Part shown: positions 56,193 through 63,676 of the stretch, in pieces
Numbering within the stretch: the stretch's first letter is position 1
Layout of the letters: every line of letters starts with the position of its first letter
Translations under genes and position numbers: made by a program
IMG/VR virus record: IMGVR_UViG_3300005663_000029
Coordinates: 1-64,000 of that record
Origin: a virus
Direction: 5' to 3' (one strand)
Length of the DNA: 64,000 bases
The notes under the pieces: generated by a model
What the model was told of the DNA's origin: nothing
Database searches by the model: none
The model's input: the letters and a program-made list of their open reading frames with translations, nothing else

Positions 56193-56262
56193 GAGTGAGT
56201 ATGTTCCTCCTTGATTTGAAAGATGCTCCTAGCGTCTGGGCATACTCACTCCTTCTCTTTTT
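56193..56262 (+). terminator. Terminator-like hairpin
   Basis: GAGTGAGTATG and CATACTCACTC are exact complements 37 bases apart, followed by CTTCTCTTTTTG. The 198-base gap 56133-56330 holds only this. Confidence 0.65.
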
Positions 56263-56330
56263 GTGGTACGGGGATAGTTTACTTAGCGTATTCTGTCCTC
56301 GTACCGCTCCTCTAACTAAAGGAACTTGAA

Positions 56331-56522
56331 GTGGATACAGAACAATCATTCGATCACATCGAATTTATAATAAGATATGAAGATGGTTATCTCGAACACT
56401 CAGAAATCGTAAATGGCTTCCAGAAGCTGATTGATTCGGGACTGGTATGGAAGCTACAAGGTAGTTATGGCAGAATGGCTGAAAGGTTTATAGAAGACGG
56501 ACTCTGTACACAAAAGGAATAG
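56331..56522 (+). CDS. Small protein, GTG start
   Basis: A 63-aa product (DTEQSFDHIEFIIRYEDGYL, then FQKLIDSGLVWKLQGSYGRM), the pattern of small phage proteins sometimes annotated as unknown early proteins. GTG behind AAAGGAACTTGAA. Stop TAG. Confidence 0.6.
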   Translation: MDTEQSFDHIEFIIRYEDGYLEHSEIVNGFQKLIDSGLVWKLQGSYGRMAERFIEDGLCTQKE

Positions 56523-56524
56523 CT

Positions 56525-56746
56525 GTGGTTTATGATAACGATCCCGATTTTGTGAATGAAGACGAAATATGCTGTGTCTACTACGATGATTTCCTCCACT
56601 AGACCCCTGACGCTAAACTATTCCTTATAGATGAGAGAGAAGTGTGGATACCTAAATCATTAATTTCTCATCACGAAGAAGACGAAAAGTGGATAGAACT
56701 TCCTATGTGGCTTATACACGATAAAGAACTGGAGCAATATATCTAA
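56525..56746 (+). CDS. Small conserved-looking protein interrupted by an in-frame TAG
   Basis: From GTG 56525 the frame reads 25 codons (ending CCVYYDDFLH), meets TAG at 56600-56602, and continues in the same frame for 47 codons to TAA: TPDAKLFLIDEREVWIPKSL, then WIELPMWLIHDKELEQYI. The second half is a pattern (VWIPKS...WL...KEL) known from small phage and bacterial proteins, and it has no start codon of its own near the TAG. With the CTA tRNA at 41926 the TAG could be decoded to give a 73-aa protein. Otherwise it is a broken gene. It ends in a TAATG overlap with the next gene. Confidence 0.6.
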
Positions 56747-57198
56747 TGCAGACATTAAATCGAAGAGGAACTAACTATGGAGTTACCATAGAAATGATAT
56801 TAGAAGAGTGTTGCAAATGTGCTATTCCTTTTATGATACCTCAAGATTTTCAAAAGAGGCGTCGTAAAGACCATGATACCTTTTATTGCCCTTCAGGACA
56901 CCCACAAAGCTACAACGGTATTACCGAAGAACAGAAGCTTAAAGACCAGATCAGGAAGATAGAGTCAGAGCTTGTAGACGCTAATACTAAAGCTGATCGT
57001 CATTACAGTTATTATATAGACGAGAAGAAAGACAAAGAAACTATAGAACGCTCCAGAAACAGCTACAAAGGCCAAGTAACTAAAGTAAAGAAGCGTCTAG
57101 CTGCAGGTAAATGTCCTTACTGCGATAAGGAGTTCAAAGACCTTCATAGCCATATGCAGAACAAACATCCTGACTACGGGCGCGTAGGAGAGAACTGA
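56746..57198 (+). CDS. Zinc-finger protein with coiled coil
   Basis: A 150-aa product. CCKC and CPSGH near the start, a coiled coil (residues about 65-115) and a C-terminal C2H2-like finger CPYCDKEFKDLHSHMQNKH. It resembles phage-encoded finger proteins of unknown target. Confidence 0.65.
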   Translation: MQTLNRRGTNYGVTIEMILEECCKCAIPFMIPQDFQKRRRKDHDTFYCPSGHPQSYNGITEEQKLKDQIRKIESELVDANTKADRHYSYYIDEKKDKETIERSRNSYKGQVTKVKKRLAAGKCPYCDKEFKDLHSHMQNKHPDYGRVGEN

Positions 57199-57578
57199 TG
57201 GGATTCGAATCTGACGAGGCATTCAGCTTCTACCAGACTAAAGGAGTAGTTGCCAGGAAAAAGCATAAATGTAGTGCTTGTGGGGACTTCATCAAACCTG
57301 GCCACAAATACCAAAGAACAAATGTAGGTTACGAAGGTACCGCCGAAACTATTAAGAGGTGTTTGAGGTGTCAAACTATCTACCTACACCTCAGAGATGT
57401 CGCCGCAGGTACAGATTTAGCAATAGATGAATGGCTGAACTGCGGTATGCTGTACGAAGAGGAATGGGGTGAGTGTCCGGAAGAAATAAAAGCCTTGGCC
57501 TTTTTAACACAGACAGAGGTACAAGAATTGATAGCACAGAAGGAGGTGTCGACTAATGGATCCATTCGTATTTCCTAG
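57198..57578 (+). CDS. Phage zinc protein (CxxC...CxxC)
   Basis: A 126-aa product with KCSACGDFIKPGHKYQR and RCLRCQTIY, a treble-clef-like pattern frequent in small phage proteins. It overlaps the gene before it by one base and the next by 23 bases. Confidence 0.65.
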   Translation: MGFESDEAFSFYQTKGVVARKKHKCSACGDFIKPGHKYQRTNVGYEGTAETIKRCLRCQTIYLHLRDVAAGTDLAIDEWLNCGMLYEEEWGECPEEIKALAFLTQTEVQELIAQKEVSTNGSIRIS

Positions 57579-57876
57579 GATACCTGATGATAATGATGTA
57601 GAAGAAGTTATTACTAGGAATATAAGCGTCTACCGAATAGTGAAAAAACATCTAATACAGAGAGGTTTTGACGGTTTAGTTAGCAGCGATAGTGGGTGTA
57701 GTTGTCTTATAGAGGACTTAATGCCTTGTAGTAGTGAAGCCGTAATTTCGTGTGAGCCTGGTTATAGAGGACGCTGTAACCCAGACGATTGCTGCTTAGA
57801 CGGAGATTGTGAATACCACATCTACTCAGCTAATCACTTTAGTAGATCAGATGCAGAACGTGGGGGACGGACTTAA
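57556..57876 (+). CDS. Cys-rich protein, unknown
   Basis: A 106-aa product with CSCLIEDLMPCSSEAVISC and CNPDDCCLDGDC; the GRCNPDDCCLDGDCEYHI region is typical of phage proteins that follow zinc-finger genes. Likely metal binding. Confidence 0.6.
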   Translation: MDPFVFPRIPDDNDVEEVITRNISVYRIVKKHLIQRGFDGLVSSDSGCSCLIEDLMPCSSEAVISCEPGYRGRCNPDDCCLDGDCEYHIYSANHFSRSDAERGGRT

Positions 57877-57898
57877 CCATCCCCCACTTTCTTTTAGC

Positions 57899-58597
57899 TT
57901 ATTCAGGTGTACCGAATACCTTATCAGCGGATATGGTACGTCTTTCCTCTAGAGAGACATCTAAGGCCATCACACGATCCTCAGCATATTTAGACCACTC
58001 TAGCTGTATTTCATTAATAGAAGACGCTCCTGCCTGCATAGAACGCTCTACATCAGCAACAGAAGGTGTCTTAGAATGTTCCAAGATGTTACCGCTACCT
58101 GTTTGGAACCACCAAAACTCGAAGGCTAATATCTGTGGAAGTATCGACCTAAGAGGGTGTCTGGCAAAATACTTAGTCTCTAAATCGTACAGACAATCTG
58201 CTAGTAAATAGAAAGCGTAGTACACGTACTCTATAGCCGGTTTAAGACCTTGATCTCTAACTATAGTATCGAAGTACCATTCCTCATTCCAGGCACTTAC
58301 AGCTAACTTCGCCGCTTTTCTAACACCATCTACATAATTAGAGGATAATACGTAAACTGCCTTATCTACATCGTCTAACCATTCAGGAGCATTAGGGAAA
58401 ATAGGGATCCTATCTCCGTAACGCTTAGATGCTATATCGAGAGACTTATTCCAATCTAGAACGTAGAAGTTCTTCGGTACTGGTTCTCCATTATAGAGGA
58501 ACTCCAAATTCTTTATAGGATCTGGGCCATCTAAAGTAGCCTCTCCATGAACCTGGAAAAGTTGAGGGAAATATAGGGGGCGAAAGTATGGATACAT
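57899..58597 (-). CDS. Unknown protein, lone minus-strand gene
   Basis: A 232-aa product with many aromatic residues (FRPLYFPQLFQVHG, FEFWWFQTGSG). No motif or membrane helix. Its isolation and strand match the virion-type minus genes, so a late or virion role is possible. Confidence 0.55.
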   Translation of the reverse strand: MYPYFRPLYFPQLFQVHGEATLDGPDPIKNLEFLYNGEPVPKNFYVLDWNKSLDIASKRYGDRIPIFPNAPEWLDDVDKAVYVLSSNYVDGVRKAAKLAVSAWNEEWYFDTIVRDQGLKPAIEYVYYAFYLLADCLYDLETKYFARHPLRSILPQILAFEFWWFQTGSGNILEHSKTPSVADVERSMQAGASSINEIQLEWSKYAEDRVMALDVSLEERRTISADKVFGTPE

Positions 58598-58687
58598 GCT
58601 AAACTCCTTTAACTATTTGAGCACCAACCTTGGTGCGGTTACCTGTCTGTGGGCTGTTCTTTTGGACCAGGACTTAGGGAGTATACG

Positions 58688-58858
58688 ATGAGAAAAAGCA
58701 AAGACAAGAAACAGATCAGTAAGGCCGTGCATAAGTCTGTAAAGGCTTATAAAAACCTTCCTGGTAAGAAGAAACGCGAACAGGCCGCAGACAAAAAGTC
58801 ACGCGGCCGGTCACGCTGGAAAGCGAAGAAGGAAGCAGCTGTAGAAGCGGCTTCCTGA
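58688..58858 (+). CDS. 56-aa very basic protein
   Basis: Start 58688 (AGGGAGTATACG before it). About 40 percent Lys/Arg (KKQISKAVHKSVKAYKNLPG, KKSRGRSRWKAKKEA). Probably binds nucleic acid non-specifically, like small histone-H1-type proteins. Confidence 0.55.
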   Translation: MRKSKDKKQISKAVHKSVKAYKNLPGKKKREQAADKKSRGRSRWKAKKEAAVEAAS

Positions 58859-58890
58859 TAATAGGGGTGTAATGCCCTTAGCTATCTCTA

Positions 58891-59103
58891 TTAGAGATTG
58901 GCTCCGATAACCACTACTACAGTCATCGTAATCAAGCCACGACCATCAACTGTCTGCGTTACGTTGGTAGACACAGGAGCTAAAGCCTCTACAGTGTTGG
59001 TAACACCGATCCAATCTTGTATCTCAGCTTCAAGATCAGTTAGATCGTTAGCGTCATTCAATACTCTAGTAAAAATCTTAGTTGCGTTTTTTAATACGGC
59101 CAT
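58891..59103 (-). CDS. Small paralogue pair, member A
   Basis: A 70-aa product: KIFTRVLNDANDLTDLEAEI, then VTQTVDGRGLITMTVVVV. It shares most residues with the gene at 59140 and a shorter pattern with 8219 and the N-terminus of the fibre-like protein. Own AGGAG site. Confidence 0.65.
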   Translation of the reverse strand: MAVLKNATKIFTRVLNDANDLTDLEAEIQDWIGVTNTVEALAPVSTNVTQTVDGRGLITMTVVVVIGANL

Positions 59104-59229
59104 TTTTAAGTTCTCCTAAAAAGTAACTTGTTGATTAAATTAGACTGCTGACCCGATAACCACTACTACAGTCATCGTAATCAAGCCACGACCATCAACT
59201 GTCTGCGTTACGTTGGTAGACACAGGAGC
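58907..59229. repeat. Direct repeat of about 75 bp in the paralogue pair
   Basis: The stretch from 58907 to about 58981 is repeated without visible change at 59155-59229 (begins GATAACCACTACTACAGTCA). It covers the 3' half of each gene and marks a recent duplication or ongoing gene conversion. Confidence 0.8.
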
Positions 59230-59349
59230 TTTTGCTTCTACAGTAGTGTCACTGACAAGCCAAGCAGCTATCTCAGCTTCGAGATCAGTTAAGTCGTTAG
59301 CGTCGTTTAAAACGCGAGTAAAGATTTTGGCTGTATTTTTCAAGGCCAT
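59140..59349 (-). CDS. Small paralogue pair, member B
   Basis: A 69-aa product almost identical to member A except in the middle (AAWLVSDTTVEAKAP versus QDWIGVTNTVEALAP). A tandem duplication; both keep the same ribosome site. Confidence 0.65.
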   Translation of the reverse strand: MALKNTAKIFTRVLNDANDLTDLEAEIAAWLVSDTTVEAKAPVSTNVTQTVDGRGLITMTVVVVIGSAV

Positions 59350-59462
59350 TTTTAAGTTCTCCTAGAAATTGTTTGTCTGCAGATATTAGTAACCTAATTC
59401 TTAGAAACAGTACCACAATATTTAAACCCTAGTCAACGAACTACTAATCAAAAGGAGGTTAT

Positions 59463-60497
59463 ATGTTTCTCAACACACAACAAGTCGCACTGTTCAATCA
59501 AATGTTCGACATATTAATAGAAGAATGCAAAACAGACCCTGATAGGAGGTCTGAGTTTATAAAAGCCTTGAATGAACCTACATTCAAAGAGTTTAACGTT
59601 GGAGGCTGTCTAGGACAAACAGGTGTCTTCTCTCAAGATTACCAAACCTCTGTAGACTTACATATGGCTACCTACCCCAAACGTAAGGCAAGTAATAACG
59701 CCAACAAAAAAATAATCCAACTACTTGAGAAAGGGAATGACATGAAAACTCCGCAATCAACTGATAAAAATAAAATGAGTAATAAACAAATTGTAGTTAA
59801 ATCATTTTTAGAAAGACCGCTCGTTATGAGGTCGGTGCCAGCAAAAGTAATCCATGAACAAGTAAAGTCGTATATACCTAAGATAGCCACCTTATATGGA
59901 ACTCTAAACAGCTTAAGCAAACACGGTTTCATTCGTAGAAACACCCATGCAAGCCCATTTAAGTACGAACTTTGTGCCAATGCAATACCAAAAGACTTCT
60001 GGGCTGATATACAAAGTCCTACCCCTATTAAGAAGAGGACTTTTACAAAGAAGGGTCGGGACGAACAGATAACCAATATCGTACAAGTCTTGTCGGATAC
60101 CAAAAAAGGTACGTGGGTAAACACAGGTCTAATAGCATCGCATGTCAAATTTAGTTCGCAGACAGTGGTTAGACGTCTGAAGGAATTAGAGTCACGCGGT
60201 ATTATAGTATCTCAAATGAGTGTTTCCCCTCACGTATTCAAACTGAATGACGGGCATGGTTCTATCACTCAAAAAGACGCTATGGACAAATTCCATAGAA
60301 ACAACCAACCTGTGAAGGTCAAAAACGTAAACGATCAAACGCTTAAACAGAAACCTAATAAGGTATCTATGGATGTGATCTTCACCGAAGTTGAAGGTGG
60401 TGCGTCAGTGCCATCATTTATACCTACCTGCGCCTATACAGGACTGATAATAGTCAACAAGGGTGACGGTAGGTACGGAGTGGAGATTGAGTTCTAA
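59463..60497 (+). CDS. Protein with two winged-helix domains
   Basis: A 344-aa product. The first winged helix is about residues 112-165 (LERPLVMRSVPAKVIHEQVK...LYGTLNSLSKHGFIRR), the second about 200-255 (NIVQVLSDTKKGTWVNTGLI...QTVVRRLKELESRGI). Both are transcription-factor type. The N-terminus is alpha-rich. It may regulate phage or host genes. ATG behind AAAGGAGGTTAT, an unusually strong site. Confidence 0.7.
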   Translation: MFLNTQQVALFNQMFDILIEECKTDPDRRSEFIKALNEPTFKEFNVGGCLGQTGVFSQDYQTSVDLHMATYPKRKASNNANKKIIQLLEKGNDMKTPQSTDKNKMSNKQIVVKSFLERPLVMRSVPAKVIHEQVKSYIPKIATLYGTLNSLSKHGFIRRNTHASPFKYELCANAIPKDFWADIQSPTPIKKRTFTKKGRDEQITNIVQVLSDTKKGTWVNTGLIASHVKFSSQTVVRRLKELESRGIIVSQMSVSPHVFKLNDGHGSITQKDAMDKFHRNNQPVKVKNVNDQTLKQKPNKVSMDVIFTEVEGGASVPSFIPTCAYTGLIIVNKGDGRYGVEIEF

Positions 60498-60709
60498 TGG
60501 CTTACATAATCGGGTTGATGACTCCAGAAGAAATTGAGCGTATGGAAGATAAAGGGTGGGAGGTCGACGATCTTCCACCCAATATGCTTAAGTTCTTTAC
60601 CGAGGACATTAAAGAAGAAGATAAAATGGGTATGGAATACAAATCCGTCTTTGTCGATGGCAACGTAGATCAAATCTTAGGCGCTATACATTACATAAAG
60701 AACGTCTAG
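60497..60709 (+). CDS. Small protein, unknown
   Basis: A 70-aa product (IGLMTPEEIERMEDKGWEVD) coupled by TAATG to the winged-helix gene. This pattern is common in small phage genes of unknown role. Confidence 0.6.
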   Translation: MAYIIGLMTPEEIERMEDKGWEVDDLPPNMLKFFTEDIKEEDKMGMEYKSVFVDGNVDQILGAIHYIKNV

Positions 60710-60724
60710 CACAAGGAGACTAAA

Positions 60725-61462
60725 ATGAGCATTAGAAATATAGCCACAGAGATACCTGAAGGAGCAACCCGTATACATGAGTTTGGATTCATACGTCTTA
60801 TAGACGTTATGGGAGACGACTCCGCTATCGTAGAAGCCGCACGTGTATCTTATGGTAAAGGAACTACAAAATTACGAGAGGATGCGAAACTACTTGACTA
60901 CCTATTTCGAAATGAACACACAGGTCCGTTCGAAATGGCCGAGTTTAAGTTCCATGCCAAAATGCCTATCTTTATTGCTAGACAATGGATCAGGCATCGT
61001 ACAGCTTCGGTAAATGAGTATTCAGGCCGATACTCTGAAATGAAGAATCACTTCTATGTGCCAGAAGAAAGCCGTATCCAAGGCCAGGATACTAAAAATA
61101 AGCAAGGTAGTGATGGCGTAACTGTTGTCGATGCTCAAAACATCCAGGACTCCATGATGGCGCATATGGAGACCAGTTACCGTCTATACTCTTCCTACAT
61201 AGAGCAGGGTGTAGCTAAAGAATTAGCCAGGATAGTACTGCCGTTAGCTGTATATACCGAATGGTACTGGAAGATAGATCTAAAGAATCTGATGCACTTT
61301 CTGAAGCTACGTATGGACTCACATGCACAACCAGAGATACAGGCTTATGCCAACGTCATGTTTAAGATGATAGAACCTTACGTGCCTCACGCTTTAGCAG
61401 CATTTAGACGCCATCAACTAGGGGAAGACGTACCTTTCCCTAGCGAAGATGATGTAGCGTGA
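60725..61462 (+). CDS. thyX: Flavin-dependent thymidylate synthase
   Basis: The 245-aa product has the ThyX signature RHRTASVNEYSGRYS: Arg90-His91-Arg92, then Ser100, i.e. RHRx7S. NEHTGPFEMAEFKFH and the C-terminal LRMDSHAQPEIQAYA are also typical. ThyX makes dTMP from dUMP with FAD, NADPH and methylene-tetrahydrofolate and leaves tetrahydrofolate. It would feed the dTMP kinase at 10875 and work with the B12 reductase. Strong AAGGAGACTAAA site. Confidence 0.95.
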   Translation: MSIRNIATEIPEGATRIHEFGFIRLIDVMGDDSAIVEAARVSYGKGTTKLREDAKLLDYLFRNEHTGPFEMAEFKFHAKMPIFIARQWIRHRTASVNEYSGRYSEMKNHFYVPEESRIQGQDTKNKQGSDGVTVVDAQNIQDSMMAHMETSYRLYSSYIEQGVAKELARIVLPLAVYTEWYWKIDLKNLMHFLKLRMDSHAQPEIQAYANVMFKMIEPYVPHALAAFRRHQLGEDVPFPSEDDVA

Positions 61463-61701
61463 TAGCTATATGTACAGAACTCCCTGACCCAAATACTTCA
61501 GGGCATTTCCCTGAAGGTTTGGTGTTAGGGGACATGTATAGACTAAAGATAATCGCTGCCGAAGGTAACTGGTTCGTTGGGATATTTGAACTAAATGGGG
61601 AACTTCTAGAAGTCACTACACCTAGGTGGTCTAGTAAATGTTTCGGAGCAACACTTCTAACTCTTTTAAAACACAGAGCTTTAGCTCATAGAAAAGTATA
61701 G
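61459..61701 (+). CDS. Small protein coupled to ThyX, GTG start
   Basis: An 80-aa product. GTG overlaps the ThyX stop as GTGA. It is alpha/beta with no known motif. Stop TAG. Confidence 0.6.
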   Translation: MIAICTELPDPNTSGHFPEGLVLGDMYRLKIIAAEGNWFVGIFELNGELLEVTTPRWSSKCFGATLLTLLKHRALAHRKV

Positions 61702-61734
61702 AGTTTTAACACTGTTAAATCTTTCGATTTTACG

Positions 61735-61740
61735 TCATAA
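61735..61740 (+). promoter_or_regulatory. Candidate -10 box
   Basis: TCATAAGAGTATTAACC lies about 50 bases before ATG 61791; recurrent motif. Confidence 0.4.
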
Positions 61741-61790
61741 GAGTATTAACCAGTAAAATCTATTTACAAACACTTTTTGGAGATAAAAGA

Positions 61791-62357
61791 ATGAAACTCA
61801 AGATAGAGAACAACGAATTAATTTTAGGTGACGTTTTTAATGCAATTGGGATCGAAACCGATCAAGGTACTTTCGGGGTCGCCCAGAGAGATGGAGGGAT
61901 AGAGATAGTTCTAAATGGTGAGACTGTATTTGTCTCATCCGACAACGTTAAAGACACGTTAATAGGTATGCCGCAGGAAATTGTAGATGCTGTTGAAGGT
62001 ATTTTCGATAACTCCATAGACCCTTGTAGGCCTTTTACCGGACAGCCGCAAACTATGTTAGGTGAACGTGGTAGCACTTTTATTAAACCAGATTCTGTTC
62101 GTATAAGAGACTTAGCAGATTGTATAGTTAAGGCATTTATCCGTGCAGCAGTAGAGGATCTACCAAGCAAACTAGAAATAGAACGGCTTCGTAAAGCATT
62201 AGATGCCAACACTCTCAACTACAATGACCTCTATCTCCTGGATTTATCAAAGATGGATCCAATAGCTTTGATCCAAAATACTTGTGTTGAAATTGAGAAA
62301 GTTATGGGAACATACCCCAATATACCTGAAGCTAAAGTTATAGGTGATAGCGTTTGA
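61791..62357 (+). CDS. Unknown protein
   Basis: A 188-aa product; an N-terminal beta-rich 80 residues, a middle linker with GERGSTFIKPDSVRIRDL, then helices. No family recognised. It overlaps the next gene as TTGA. Confidence 0.6.
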   Translation: MKLKIENNELILGDVFNAIGIETDQGTFGVAQRDGGIEIVLNGETVFVSSDNVKDTLIGMPQEIVDAVEGIFDNSIDPCRPFTGQPQTMLGERGSTFIKPDSVRIRDLADCIVKAFIRAAVEDLPSKLEIERLRKALDANTLNYNDLYLLDLSKMDPIALIQNTCVEIEKVMGTYPNIPEAKVIGDSV

Positions 62358-62719
62358 GTAAAGAGCAGGCTGAACGGTTAGCTAAATTAGACCCTCCATG
62401 TCATCTATGTACGGGGATTTGTTGTAAGCAAATGGCAGTAGAAATCAATAGGTCGGAAGCTGATAATCTTATAGGACTGTTACTAGTTCTAGAGAAAAAC
62501 CCTATAAAATATATCTTTTCTGATGGAGATATGTTTAAGCTTGCAGCAGATCCCTGTCCGTTCTTAGAAGACGACAAATGTGTCATCTACGATCACAGAC
62601 CTAAAGCTTGTGAGGCATTCAACTGTATCCGTGCTCTACCGACAACAGAGATAATGAAGAAGAACGCTGATCTAAGGAAGCTACTCGGCAAATACTTAAA
62701 AGATAGCAACATATTCTAA
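62354..62719 (+). CDS. YkgJ-family zinc/iron-chelating protein, TTG start
   Basis: A 121-aa product with CHLCTGICCKQM (residues about 16-26), DPCPFLEDDKCVIYDHRPKA and CEAFNC, the full YkgJ pattern of eight conserved Cys. Family members are thought to bind Zn or an iron-sulfur cluster; role unproved. Best member of the three here. Confidence 0.8.
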   Translation: MSKEQAERLAKLDPPCHLCTGICCKQMAVEINRSEADNLIGLLLVLEKNPIKYIFSDGDMFKLAADPCPFLEDDKCVIYDHRPKACEAFNCIRALPTTEIMKKNADLRKLLGKYLKDSNIF

Positions 62720-62733
62720 AGGAGATTTAACAA

Positions 62734-63159
62734 ATGGAACTTACAAGCGATTTAGTCCAAGAGACCATGAAATACTGTCTGTATAACGATGATGAAGTTA
62801 TAGACGGTAAAACACCTGACGAAGCCGTACTGGTAGATGGTATTACTACCAAGTTTGGATTCCATCCTGGGCGCTTAGAAGAGAAAGCGTCTGTGATTAT
62901 AGATATGCTCGGCCAATTACCTGAATCATTCCAAGAAGCAGGCGGAGGTGGTATGTCCTTTATTAATGCTTGCCAGGACAAAAATGGCAGACAGTGGACA
63001 GACTTCCATCGCATAATGGAGGAGCTATTCTGCTTGGGCGAAGCTATAGGTAAAGTAAGTCAGCCAATGCCTAAAGAGATGTGGAAAGTACTTCCTGGCG
63101 GTATGCCTTACTATATAGTTCTCACCGAACGGGCTACAGGAGAGGCGGTTCCTGTCTAA
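62734..63159 (+). CDS. Conserved phage protein (GMSF...LPGGMPY)
   Basis: A 141-aa product: GMSFINACQDKNGRQWTDFH, MEELFCLGEAIG, then PKEMWKVLPGGMPYY, the pattern of a small conserved phage family of unknown role. TAATG overlap with the next gene. Confidence 0.65.
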   Translation: MELTSDLVQETMKYCLYNDDEVIDGKTPDEAVLVDGITTKFGFHPGRLEEKASVIIDMLGQLPESFQEAGGGGMSFINACQDKNGRQWTDFHRIMEELFCLGEAIGKVSQPMPKEMWKVLPGGMPYYIVLTERATGEAVPV

Positions 63160-63329
63160 TGAGAGACCCATACGTAACCGTCAAGAAGATACAGGGAACC
63201 CAACACCAATACCGTTTGAAAATTGACTCTGAATTTGCTTCAATAGAGGCCCATATGACTTCTAACGATTTAATAAAATTAAGAGATCAACTCATTAAAG
63301 TAATAAAGAAAGAAGGGCGTGGTAGATAA
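63159..63329 (+). CDS. 56-aa protein, unknown
   Basis: Start 63159 in a TAATG overlap; 63081 would lie deep inside the previous gene. A small beta/alpha domain (YVTVKKIQGTQHQYRLKI). Confidence 0.55.
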   Translation: MRDPYVTVKKIQGTQHQYRLKIDSEFASIEAHMTSNDLIKLRDQLIKVIKKEGRGR

Positions 63330-63676
63330 TGGACTTACCTGAAGCAATGAGAGAAGCCTTATGTGTCTTTGAAGCTCTACGTAGGTTAGGCGTACCTTCA
63401 GACGATATCTTTATGGCCAGAGGTTCTGATGAATTAGTAACCTCTGTTCAGAAAAACGGTAAAGAACTGTTCGCATTTCGTGTAGGAGACTTCATGTCTA
63501 GAGACGAGATGAGCAACATAGAGTTCAATAAGTTATGGGAGAGAGCATGTAACTGGTGGAACACAGGTCCTAAAATAGCTGATCAATGGTACAAGAAATC
63601 TAAAATACATATTTTTGCCGAGAAACTTGCTACAGCTACAGTGCTGCACGGCTACAAATCGGAAGGAATGATCTAA
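63329..63676 (+). CDS. Conserved-looking phage protein
   Basis: A 115-aa product (EAMREALCVFEALRRLGVPS, then ELVTSVQKNGKELFAFRVGD), the pattern of a small phage family without known function. TAATG overlaps at both ends. Confidence 0.6.
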   Translation: MDLPEAMREALCVFEALRRLGVPSDDIFMARGSDELVTSVQKNGKELFAFRVGDFMSRDEMSNIEFNKLWERACNWWNTGPKIADQWYKKSKIHIFAEKLATATVLHGYKSEGMI

